DNA from: Actinomycetota bacterium | GTDB taxonomy: Bacteria; Actinomycetota; Actinomycetes; Propionibacteriales; Propionibacteriaceae | Assembly (NCBI GenBank): GCA_016213595.1 | Contig: JACRAA010000099.1 | Span: 1 to 7,320, forward strand | DNA: 7,320 bases | Direction: 5' to 3' | Shown: positions 1-6,007 of the stretch, piece by piece | Layout: each line of letters opens with the position of its first letter | Position numbering within the stretch: the stretch's first letter is position 1 | Program-made: the position numbers and the translations under genes | Notes under the pieces: generated by a model | What the model saw: the letters and a program-made list of their open reading frames with translations, nothing else | The model's database searches: none | Told to the model about the DNA's origin: nothing

Positions 1-270
1 ATCGACCAGCGGAAGGCCGCGCTGACCGCGGCCTCGCCGGCGTTCCGGGTCCATGTCGGCGCACCGCCGACGATCCTGGCCCATGGCGCGAAGGACACGA
101 TCGTCCCGTACTCGAACGCGGTCCACATGGCCACGCAGCTCGCGCTCGTCGGAGGGACCTACGACCTCCTCACCTACCCGAACTCCGACCACAGCCTCGC
201 CGACGACCCCGACGTCAGCAACCACTTCCTGAGCCTCGTGCTCGACTACGCGGCCCGCGACCTGTCCTGA
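1..270 (+). CDS. Alpha/beta-hydrolase (esterase/peptidase-like), C-terminal fragment
   Basis: The gene enters from the left edge in frame 1 and ends at TGA 268-270, so only the last 89 residues are visible. They look like the end of an alpha/beta-hydrolase of the dienelactone hydrolase / BD-FAE / prolyl-oligopeptidase type. The segment PTILAHGAKDTIVP (visible residues 23-36) is the strand plus loop that carries the catalytic acid, probably Asp32. PNSDHSL (residues 60-66) supplies the catalytic His64 after the next strand. The nucleophile Ser and the N-terminus, including any signal peptide, lie outside the window, so substrate and location cannot be given. Two small hairpins follow the stop, and the next gene has its own candidate promoter, so co-transcription with the isoamylase is not required. 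The fold call is fairly safe; the subfamily is open. Confidence 0.72.
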   Translation: MDQRKAALTAASPAFRVHVGAPPTILAHGAKDTIVPYSNAVHMATQLALVGGTYDLLTYPNSDHSLADDPDVSNHFLSLVLDYAARDLS

Positions 271-281
271 GCCGAGCGCGC

Positions 282-316
282 ACGGCGGATGCCGTCCTGC
301 CCTCGGGCGGTGGCAG
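282..316 (+). terminator. Pair of small hairpins after the hydrolase gene
   Basis: Twelve bases after the hydrolase stop there is a perfect 5-bp inverted repeat ACGGC/GCCGT with a GGAT tetraloop (282-295). It is followed at once by CTGCC/GGCAG (297-301 with 312-316). Both are GC-rich and neither has a T-tract, which is common in high-GC actinobacteria. They could end the upstream transcript before the isoamylase promoter. The stems are short, so this is only a candidate. Confidence 0.3.
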
Positions 317-328
317 AGCACATTCCCC

Positions 329-334
329 TAGAGT
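329..334 (+). promoter_or_regulatory. Candidate -10 element for the isoamylase gene
   Basis: TAGAGT fits the actinobacterial TAnnnT pattern. It lies 30 bases before the GTG start, which would leave a leader of roughly 24 nt, enough for the GGGAG ribosome site at 354-358. I see no convincing -35 hexamer at the usual spacing. The call rests on position and motif only. Confidence 0.3.
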
Positions 335-364
335 GGCCGGCACTGACCTGGACGGGAGCGCACG

Positions 365-2725
365 GTGACGACCTTGATGCCGACGGCGTGCGAACGCGAC
401 AGGTGGGAGAGCGCCACCTGGCCGCTGGGTGCGCACATCGTCTCGGACAGCGAGGTCACGTTCGCGGTCTACGCTCCGGCCGCGACGCGGCTGGAGCTCG
501 AGCTGTACGCGGAGGCGACGGGCCGCGACGCGTTCACGAGCGTCGAGCTGGTGCGCTGCACGGACGGGATCTGGCGCGGGAAGCTCGTCAACCTCGGAGC
601 CGGAGCCCTCTACGCGTACCGCTGCTGGGGCGCCAACTGGCCGTACGACCGGAGGTGGACGCGCGGCGGCTCCGACGCCGGCTACGACTCGGACGTCGAC
701 GACCACGGCAACCGCTTCAACCCCAACAAGGCACTGTTCGACCCGTACGCCCGCGAGCTCACCCACGACCTCGAGAGCAGCAGCATCGTCGACGCGGGCG
801 GTGACGCCGGGGTCTTCGGGACCGGGCACGACCCGTACCGGGGCAGGATCCGACGCGAGGCCGACTCGGGGCCGTACGTGCCGAAGGGCATCGTCGTCGT
901 CGAGGAGGCATGGCGGCGCGAGAAGCCGCTGCTGGCGACGGAGCAGACAGCGATCTACGAGGCTCACGTCAAGGGCCTCACGAGGCATCCCACGTCGTCC
1001 AGCCTCTCGGAGCTGCTCAGCCGCACCCCCGGCTTCGAGAAGGTGGCCGACGTGCCGCCGGAGCTCCGCGGCACGTACGCGGGCGCCGCGCGCATGGCGC
1101 CGTACCTCAAGGCCCTCGGCATGACCGCGGTCGAGTTCCTGCCGGTGCACCAGACGAGCTCGTCGGCGGGTCGCGACGTCGCCTCGACGAACTGGTGGGG
1201 CTACCAGACCCTCGCCTACTTCGCGCCGAACCGTGACTATGCGCACGACACCTCGCCAGGAGGACCGACCCGAGAGTTCAAGGCGATGGTGCAGGCGTTC
1301 CACGACGTGGAGATCGAGGTGTACCTCGACGTCGTGTTCCCCCACACCGCCGAGGGCGGCACCTGGGGCGGCCAGCTGGACACCACCGGGTTCGTGACGC
1401 TCGGTGGGTTCGCGACGCCCGCGTACTACGCATTGAGCGACGAGCTGACGCTCATCGACGGCGCCACGGGCTGCTCGAACCAGCTCAACTTCTCCTCCGA
1501 CGTCACGCAGCGGCTGACGCTCGACTCCCTGGCCTACTGGTGCGACCACATGGGCGTCGACGGGTTCCGGTTCGACCTCGCGCCGGTGCTGGGCCGTACG
1601 CCCAACGCGTTCGAGCGCCACAACTGGAGCAAGCAGCGGAAGTTCTTCAGGTCCCACCCGCTGCTCGGCGCGATCCGGGACTTCGCGGCGGACCGCAAGA
1701 TCGAGGTCATCGCGGAGGCCTGGGATCTCTGGGGCTACGAGGTCGGCAACTTCCCCGCAGGGTGGGGCGAGTGGAACGGCCGCTACCGGGACGCGATGCG
1801 CTCGTTCTGCAAGGGCGACGCCAACACGCAGGCGTTCACGGCCCAGTTCAACGGCGACTACGCACACTTCTCCGACCAGGGTGGTCCGCAGCACTCGGTG
1901 GACCTGGTGACGGCACACGACGGCTTCACGATGGCGGACCTCGTGAGCTACAACAGCAGGATCAACGACCAGCCGTACCCGTTCGGACCCTCCGACGGCG
2001 GCGCAGGCGCCACCTTGAGCTGGGACTCGGGTGGTGACCATGCCTTCCGCCGGCAGCGGATCCGCAACTTCCTGACGCTGCTGTTCCTCTCCCGCGGTGT
2101 ACCGATGTTCGTCGCCGGCGACGAGTACGGGCGGACGCAGAACGGGAACAACAACCCCTGGTGCCTCGACACGGTCGGCATCTGGAACAACTGGGCGGCC
2201 GTCGGCACGAACGCTCCTCAGCAGGTGCTCGTCGACCCGGAGCGCGCGGAGATCCGAAGCCACGACAACCTGGGCGTGGGCCTCACCCCGGAGCGCGTCA
2301 ACCCGCTGCTGCTCTTCACTGCGTACATGGCCTGGCTCCGGCAGCGCCACCCCGGGCTGCACCAGCGGACGTACGCCGACGAGCACCTCGACGCGGGCGA
2401 CGACGTGACGTACCGGTTCCGCGGCAGCTCGTACGACCAGGACCTGGGCATCGCCGACCGGAGCCTCCCTGTCCTCATCGACTGCAGCGGGGTGGGCGAG
2501 GCCGCGGACCTGCTGGTTCTCGTGAACATGGCGGACGCGAACGTGACGTACACGCTGCCGCCGGCGGACTCCGCGCATCCGTGGCGGCTCCTCGTCGACA
2601 CGTCCGCGGCCCACGAGGCCCACGCCAACCACTGGGTGGGGACCGAAGGCCCGCTCGTCGACGGCAGCTATGAGGCGACGAGCTGGTCGGTCGCCGTACT
2701 GACGAACCCGCTCGTGGAGCGCTGA
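365..2725 (+). CDS. Isoamylase-type glycogen-debranching enzyme (GH13)
   Basis: The 786-residue protein should hydrolyse alpha-1,6 branch linkages of glycogen or related glucans. The N-terminal part (about 17-150) resembles the CBM48/isoamylase N domain; the catalytic barrel starts near AIYEAHVKGL (196-205). GH13 regions are visible: region I around D322 and H327, region II GFRFDLA with R402 and nucleophile D404, region III around acid/base E451, and region IV TAHDGF with H518 and D519. The stretches MVQAFH, YPFGPSDGG and GEWNG resemble Pseudomonas isoamylase more than GlgX. There is no signal peptide, so unlike that secreted enzyme it is probably cytoplasmic and acts on stored glycogen. The GTG start is backed by GGGAG at 354-358, six bases upstream; ATG 377 is an alternative. 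Region I reads DVVFPH where the family normally has DVVYNH. No other glycogen gene is nearby. Confidence 0.9.
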   Translation: MTTLMPTACERDRWESATWPLGAHIVSDSEVTFAVYAPAATRLELELYAEATGRDAFTSVELVRCTDGIWRGKLVNLGAGALYAYRCWGANWPYDRRWTRGGSDAGYDSDVDDHGNRFNPNKALFDPYARELTHDLESSSIVDAGGDAGVFGTGHDPYRGRIRREADSGPYVPKGIVVVEEAWRREKPLLATEQTAIYEAHVKGLTRHPTSSSLSELLSRTPGFEKVADVPPELRGTYAGAARMAPYLKALGMTAVEFLPVHQTSSSAGRDVASTNWWGYQTLAYFAPNRDYAHDTSPGGPTREFKAMVQAFHDVEIEVYLDVVFPHTAEGGTWGGQLDTTGFVTLGGFATPAYYALSDELTLIDGATGCSNQLNFSSDVTQRLTLDSLAYWCDHMGVDGFRFDLAPVLGRTPNAFERHNWSKQRKFFRSHPLLGAIRDFAADRKIEVIAEAWDLWGYEVGNFPAGWGEWNGRYRDAMRSFCKGDANTQAFTAQFNGDYAHFSDQGGPQHSVDLVTAHDGFTMADLVSYNSRINDQPYPFGPSDGGAGATLSWDSGGDHAFRRQRIRNFLTLLFLSRGVPMFVAGDEYGRTQNGNNNPWCLDTVGIWNNWAAVGTNAPQQVLVDPERAEIRSHDNLGVGLTPERVNPLLLFTAYMAWLRQRHPGLHQRTYADEHLDAGDDVTYRFRGSSYDQDLGIADRSLPVLIDCSGVGEAADLLVLVNMADANVTYTLPPADSAHPWRLLVDTSAAHEAHANHWVGTEGPLVDGSYEATSWSVAVLTNPLVER

Positions 2726-2788
2726 GGGGTCGAGCGCTGAGGGGTCGAGTTGCTAGCGTGGAGCGCTGAGGGGCGGAGTGCTGGGTTC
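2717..2788. repeat. Degenerate 15-bp tandem repeat between convergent genes
   Basis: The unit GAGCGCTGAGGGGTC occurs almost exactly at 2717-2731 and 2732-2746, and with a changed tail (GAGCGCTGAGGGGCG) at 2761-2775. Decayed copies fit the same spacing at 2747-2760 (GAGTTGCTAGCGTG) and 2776-2788 (GAGTGCTGGGTTC). The first copy contains the last two codons and stop of the isoamylase gene, and the array reaches the stop codon of the convergent merR-type gene. The core AGCGCT is self-complementary. It looks like local duplication of the gene's 3' tip and fills the whole gap, in which I see no ordinary terminator. Confidence 0.75.
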
Positions 2789-3122
2789 AGCGGGCGACGG
2801 CGCTGCCGGCCCAGCGGGTGACGAGAGTACGGGCGCGGGCCAGATCCGCTCCACGCTCGTCGAGCATCCTGAGCAGTGACGTCACGTGCGGGCGGGCCGC
2901 GGGGTGGTCGTCGTCGGGGTGCAGGTGGTCGCGGATGTCCTTGAGGGACAGACCGGCCTGACGCAGCGCCTGGATCACCTCGAGCTCGTGGATGTCGGCC
3001 TCGGCGTAGCGCCGGTGTCCACTGTGGTCGCGCTGGGGCGCCAGCAGCCCCGACGTCTCGTAGAACCGGATCGTCTCGACCGGAAGACCCGTCCGATCCG
3101 CGACCGCTCCGATCGAGCTCAC
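2787..3122 (-). CDS. MerR-family transcriptional regulator
   Basis: This 111-residue protein has the MerR DNA-binding domain at its N-terminus: helix-turn-helix SIGAVADRTGLPVETIRFYE (3-22), the wing around HSGHRRY (33-39), then the dimerisation helix region ELEVIQALRQAGLSLKDI (46-63). The C-terminal effector part is short. The protein has no cysteine, so thiol redox, mercury-type or NmlR-type Cys sensing is unlikely. The His/Asp-rich loop HLHPDDDHPAARPH (66-79) is the odd feature. I chose GTG 3122 because AGGA lies eight bases upstream and it gives a typical MerR N-terminus. GTG 3140 would add six residues and could be read from a leaderless transcript. The gene is divergent from the alcohol dehydrogenase, the usual arrangement for a MerR activator and its target. 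It probably also represses itself through the shared intergenic dyad. The effector is unknown. Confidence 0.85.
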   Translation of the reverse strand: MSSIGAVADRTGLPVETIRFYETSGLLAPQRDHSGHRRYAEADIHELEVIQALRQAGLSLKDIRDHLHPDDDHPAARPHVTSLLRMLDERGADLARARTLVTRWAGSAVAR

Positions 3123-3147
3123 CCCTGTTGTCCTGCTCACGTTCTTA

Positions 3148-3153
3148 AGGGTA
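3148..3153 (-). promoter_or_regulatory. Candidate -10 element for the merR-type gene (leaderless option)
   Basis: On the minus strand TACCCT fits TAnnnT and is followed after seven bases by GTG 3140. Transcription would then start at or next to that codon, giving a leaderless message and a start six residues upstream of the one annotated. No clear -35 hexamer accompanies it, so this is weak evidence set against the AGGA-supported GTG 3122. Confidence 0.25.
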
Positions 3154-3163
3154 CGGAAACCAC

Positions 3164-3183
3164 ACCTTGAGCCAGCGCTAGGT
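3164..3183. promoter_or_regulatory. Candidate MerR operator dyad in the merR/adh intergenic region
   Basis: The 20-bp segment has the symmetric pattern ACCTnGnGC-nn-GCnCnAGGT, with 14 of 20 positions self-complementary. The ACCT...AGGT ends are the kind of half-sites seen in many MerR-type operators. It lies between the divergent regulator and dehydrogenase genes. On the plus strand TTGAGC (3167-3172) and TTCAAT (3192-3197) are separated by 19 bp, the long spacer typical of MerR-activated promoters. However, the dyad centre falls near the -35 box, not in the middle of that spacer. Operator function is inference. Confidence 0.4.
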
Positions 3184-3219
3184 TGGAAGACTTCAATCTT
3201 GAGTGGACTCCGGGGTGCC

Positions 3220-3256
3220 GAGGACTGTCCCGTCGAGGGCGTACGGACAGTGCCTC
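3220..3256 (+). other. Strong inverted repeat in the adh leader
   Basis: GAGGACTGTCC (3220-3230) pairs with GGACAGT-G-CCTC (3245-3256): 11 base pairs with a single bulged G at 3252. Two further pairs (3232-3233 with 3243-3244) are possible inside the loop. It ends 35 bases before the adh ATG. If transcription starts near the 3192-3197 element, the structure would lie in the leader RNA; otherwise it could be a DNA-level operator dyad. There is no following T-tract. The base pairing is directly visible; the role is unknown. Confidence 0.5.
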
Positions 3257-3277
3257 CCTGCCTCTTCCGGCTCGCCC

Positions 3278-3283
3278 TAGGAT
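3278..3283 (+). promoter_or_regulatory. Candidate proximal -10 element for the adh gene
   Basis: TAGGAT matches TATAAT at four of six positions and fits TAnnnT. Only eight bases separate it from ATG 3292, so it would give a leaderless transcript. It competes with the MerR-type promoter candidate at 3167-3197, which would give a leader of nearly 90 nt. The AGGA inside it (3279-3282) can instead be read as a ribosome site nine bases from the start, so the two readings exclude each other in part. Confidence 0.25.
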
Positions 3284-3291
3284 CTGGAACC

Positions 3292-4335
3292 ATGCTCACT
3301 GTCTCCGCCTACGCAGCCCCCTCAGCCACCGATCCCCTGGTCCCGACCACCGTCCAGCGCCGCGACGTGGGACCGAAGGACGTGCTCATCGCGATCCGGT
3401 ACGCCGGCATCTGCCACTCCGACATCCACACGGTCCTGGGCGAGTGGGGACCGGTCCAGTACCCGTTGACCGTCGGCCACGAGATCGTGGGTGAGGTCGT
3501 CGAGGTGGGCGACCAGGTCACCAGGCACGCGGTCGGGGATCGCGTCGGGGTCGGCTGCATGGTCAACTCGTGCCGCGAGTGCGAGAGCTGCCGGGCCGGC
3601 GAGGAGCAGTACTGCCTGAACGGCAACGTCGGGACGTACGCGTCGGTCGACCGGGACGGCACCATCACCCAGGGCGGCTACTCGACCCACATCGTCGTCG
3701 ACGAGGACTTCGTGCTGAAGGTGCCCGAGTCGATCCCGTACGAGGCGGCCGCCCCGCTGTTGTGCGCCGGCATCACGACCTACTCGCCGCTTCGTCACTG
3801 GAAGGCGGGCAAGGGCTCCCGGGTCGCGGTCGTCGGCCTGGGCGGCCTCGGTCACATGGCCGTGAAGTTCGCCCACGCCCTCGGCGCCGAGGTGACCGTA
3901 CTGTCGCAGTCCCTCCGCAAGAAGGAGGACGGCCTGCGTCTCGGGGCCGACCACTACTACGCGACCAGCGACCCGGCGACGTTCACCGACCTCGCCCGCA
4001 GCTTCGACCTCATCATCAACACGGTCAGTGCGCCGCTCGACCTCGACGCCTACCTCGGACTGCTCGCGCTCAACGGCACGATGGTCAACGTGGGCGCCCC
4101 GCCCGAGGCTCTGCCGCTCCACGTGTTCACCCTGTTCAGCGGCCGGACCTCGTTCGCGGGCTCCAGCATCGGAGGCATCCGCGAGACGCAGGAGATGCTC
4201 GACTTCTGCGCCGAGCACGGCATCGCCTGCGACGTCGAGCTGATCGCCGCGGACGCCATCAACGAGGCGTACGAGCGCGTCCTCGCCTCCGACGTCCGCT
4301 ACCGCTTCGTCATCGACGCGAGCACCTTCGGCTGA
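3292..4335 (+). CDS. adhC: Zinc-dependent NAD(P)-alcohol dehydrogenase, AdhC/YahK type
   Basis: The 347-residue medium-chain dehydrogenase should interconvert aldehydes and primary alcohols in the cytoplasm with catalytic zinc. Zinc ligands are Cys41 (in CHSDIH), His63 (in GHE) and Cys158 (LLCAG). The structural-zinc lobe is Cys94, Cys97, Cys100 and Cys108. The Rossmann glycine motif is GLGGLG (182-187). The next strand ends in LSQSLRKK (204-211), with Ser and basic residues in place of the Asp of NAD-specific enzymes, which argues for NADP(H). Length and motifs, including the end ERVLASDVRYRFVID, agree with the cinnamyl-alcohol-dehydrogenase-like group and with mycobacterial AdhC as I remember it. 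ATG 3292 fits the family's N-terminus, though the frame stays open upstream to 3199. Divergence from a MerR gene suggests aldehyde or other stress induction. The symbol reflects the group, not a proven substrate. Confidence 0.9.
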   Translation: MLTVSAYAAPSATDPLVPTTVQRRDVGPKDVLIAIRYAGICHSDIHTVLGEWGPVQYPLTVGHEIVGEVVEVGDQVTRHAVGDRVGVGCMVNSCRECESCRAGEEQYCLNGNVGTYASVDRDGTITQGGYSTHIVVDEDFVLKVPESIPYEAAAPLLCAGITTYSPLRHWKAGKGSRVAVVGLGGLGHMAVKFAHALGAEVTVLSQSLRKKEDGLRLGADHYYATSDPATFTDLARSFDLIINTVSAPLDLDAYLGLLALNGTMVNVGAPPEALPLHVFTLFSGRTSFAGSSIGGIRETQEMLDFCAEHGIACDVELIAADAINEAYERVLASDVRYRFVIDASTFG

Positions 4336-4394
4336 GTTGGGACACGCGGTCTCCGGTCCTGGGTTGCTGCGCGCCGCTCGTACGAGAGGGTTTC

Positions 4395-4451
4395 GGCCGT
4401 CTGGATGGCCTCCTGGACCGGAGGTGGACCCTGGCGCTGAAGCAGACGGCC
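4395..4451. terminator. Nested inverted repeat between convergent adh and iolA genes
   Basis: The outer arms GGCCGTCTG (4395-4403) and CAGACGGCC (4443-4451) form a perfect 9-bp inverted repeat. Inside it, CCTCC (4409-4413) and GGAGG (4420-4424) form a second hairpin with a 6-base loop. The element lies 60 bases after the adh stop and 63 bases before the iolA stop as read from the plus side. This suits a terminator working on both converging transcripts. No T-tract is present on either strand. The rest of the 178-bp gap contains no gene that I can see. Confidence 0.45.
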
Positions 4452-4477
4452 CAAACCCGTCCCACGCACGCGAGACT

Positions 4478-4500
4478 GCCCTCCTCTGCTGTGGCAGGGC
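4478..4500 (-). terminator. Weak hairpin downstream of iolA
   Basis: Read on the minus strand, GCCCT and AGGGC form a 5-bp stem around a 13-base loop, 14 bases past the iolA stop. An overlapping CTGC/GCAG pairing competes with it. There is no T-tract. It may assist the larger nested repeat at 4395-4451 in ending the iol transcript. Confidence 0.25.
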
Positions 4501-4513
4501 CCCCGGAGACCTG

Positions 4514-6007
4514 TCAGCTGTGACCGGGGAAGTCGAAGCTGGCGGAGACGCTGCGCTGGGCCTGGTGGGGCCAGCGGCTGGTGATCGCCTTGGCGCGGGT
4601 GTAGAACCTCACGGCCTCGGGGCCGTGGGCGTGGTGGTCACCGAAGAGGGAGCTCTTCCAGCCCCCGAACGAGTAGTAGCCGACCGGCACGGGGATGGGG
4701 ACGTTCACGCCGATCATGCCGACCTGGACGTCCTCGGTGAAGACGCGGGCAGCCTCGCCGCTGGCGGTGAAGATGGCGGTGCCGTTGCCGTACGGGCCGG
4801 AGTTGATCAGCTCGATCGCGTCCTCCAGCGTGTCGACCTCCATGACGACGAGCAGCGGGCCGAAGACCTCGTCGCAGTACGCGCGCATCGACGTCGCCAC
4901 GCCACGGAGCACGGTGGGACCGACGAAGAAGCCCTTCTCATGCCCGGGCACGACGAGGTCGCGGCCGTCGACGACTGCCTCGGCGCCGCCCGTGACGGCC
5001 TCCTCGACGAAGTCGAGCACCCGCTGGCGGGACGCGGCCGTGATGACAGGCCCCATCGTCGTCGCCGCTTCGTCGCCGGGCCCGACGACGATCGCGGCGG
5101 CCTCCTTGGCGAGCTCGGCGACGAGGGCGTCCCCGGCACCACCGACGGCGACCGCGACCGGTACAGCCATGCACCGTTCGCCCGCCGAGCCGAAGGCGCC
5201 GGCGGCGATCTGAGACGCGGCGAACGCCATGTCGGCGTCGGGCATCACGACGGCGTGGTTGTTGGCGCCGCCCAGCGCCTGCACCCGCTTGCCGGCGGCG
5301 ATGGCCGTCTGCTGGACGTACTGCGCGATGGGCGTCGAACCGACGAACGACACGGCGGCCACCTGGGGGTGGGTGAGGAGCGCGTCCACCGCCTGCTTGC
5401 CGCCGTGGACGACCTGGAAGACGCCGTCGGGCAGCCCGGCCCGCTGGTACAGCTCGGCGACAAGGTTCGACGCCGAGGGATCACGCTCGCTGGGCTTGAG
5501 GACGAACGCATTGCCCGTGGCGATCGCGACCGGGTGCATCCAGAGCGGCACCATGGCAGGGAAGTTGAACGGCGTGATCCCCGCCACTACTCCCACCGGC
5601 TGCCGGATGCTGTGGACGTCGACGCCGCTGGACACGTTCGAGGAGTACTCGCCCTTGAGGTGCGCGGCGATGTTGCAGGCGAACTCGACGGACTCACGAC
5701 CCCGCGCGATCTCCCCAGCGGCGTCGGGGACGGTCTTGCCGTGCTCACGGCTGATGACGCGGGCGAGGGCGTCGGTGTTCTCGACGAGCAGCTGCCGGAA
5801 CGCGTACATCACCTCCATCCGTTTCGCCAGGCTCGCCGCGCCCCAGGCCCGTTGCGCCTCCGCGGCCCTCCGGACGGCGAGGTCGACCACTCCTGCGTCC
5901 GCCAGCGCGACCTCGCCGACCTGCTGGCCCGTCGAAGGGTCGAGGATCGGCTGGGTCGCGCCGTCGCACGCCACCTGGGCGCCGTCGATCCAGTGGGACA
6001 CCGTCAT
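4514..6007 (-). CDS. iolA: CoA-acylating (methyl)malonate-semialdehyde dehydrogenase
   Basis: The 497-residue aldehyde-dehydrogenase-family enzyme oxidises malonate semialdehyde, with NAD and CoA, to acetyl-CoA and CO2; the same family handles methylmalonate semialdehyde in valine breakdown (MmsA). The cofactor site shows GITPFNFP (143-150, N148) and the GST turn at 223-225. Catalytic Cys279 lies in GERCM, and E380 in CDEVFGP. The segment ALGGANN (245-250ff) lacks the general-base Glu of hydrolytic aldehyde dehydrogenases, as expected for the CoA-dependent MMSDH group. Family members usually read GGAKNH there; this one has Asn for Lys. The start is firm: ATG 6007 overlaps the upstream stop as ATGA and is preceded by AAGGAG (6020-6015) at seven bases. 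It is the last gene of the iol transcript, after iolC and the barrel protein, so a role in inositol catabolism is favoured over valine catabolism. Confidence 0.92.
   Translation of the reverse strand: MTVSHWIDGAQVACDGATQPILDPSTGQQVGEVALADAGVVDLAVRRAAEAQRAWGAASLAKRMEVMYAFRQLLVENTDALARVISREHGKTVPDAAGEIARGRESVEFACNIAAHLKGEYSSNVSSGVDVHSIRQPVGVVAGITPFNFPAMVPLWMHPVAIATGNAFVLKPSERDPSASNLVAELYQRAGLPDGVFQVVHGGKQAVDALLTHPQVAAVSFVGSTPIAQYVQQTAIAAGKRVQALGGANNHAVVMPDADMAFAASQIAAGAFGSAGERCMAVPVAVAVGGAGDALVAELAKEAAAIVVGPGDEAATTMGPVITAASRQRVLDFVEEAVTGGAEAVVDGRDLVVPGHEKGFFVGPTVLRGVATSMRAYCDEVFGPLLVVMEVDTLEDAIELINSGPYGNGTAIFTASGEAARVFTEDVQVGMIGVNVPIPVPVGYYSFGGWKSSLFGDHHAHGPEAVRFYTRAKAITSRWPHQAQRSVSASFDFPGHS

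Noticed and set aside
289..804. A plus-strand frame starting at ATG 289 that overlaps the isoamylase start
   Set aside because: It is Arg/Ala-rich, lies in another frame over the CBM48-like domain, and would run through the candidate terminator and promoter.
215..2632. An 805-codon open frame on the minus strand opposite the isoamylase gene
   Set aside because: The GH13 motifs on the plus strand are unmistakable. The antisense translation is Arg/Val/Ala/His-rich without a recognisable domain, as expected when a high-GC gene with G/C third positions is read in the complementary frame.
2717..2788. Short repeat array considered as a CRISPR
   Set aside because: The units are 15 bp, directly abutting and without unique spacers, and no cas gene is present.
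2717..3183. Shared AGCGCT hexamer in the tandem repeat and in the candidate operator as a common regulator site
   Set aside because: A six-base palindrome is expected by chance in GC-rich DNA, and the flanking bases do not match between the two places.
3199..3291. N-terminal extension of adhC to TTG 3199
   Set aside because: The extra residues do not resemble the family, whose members begin near the chosen ATG; the region instead holds the leader inverted repeat and dyad.
3322..4218. A 298-codon open frame on the minus strand opposite adhC
   Set aside because: The adhC reading has complete zinc and cofactor motifs; the antisense product is a Val/Arg/Glu/Asp-rich shadow with no domain.
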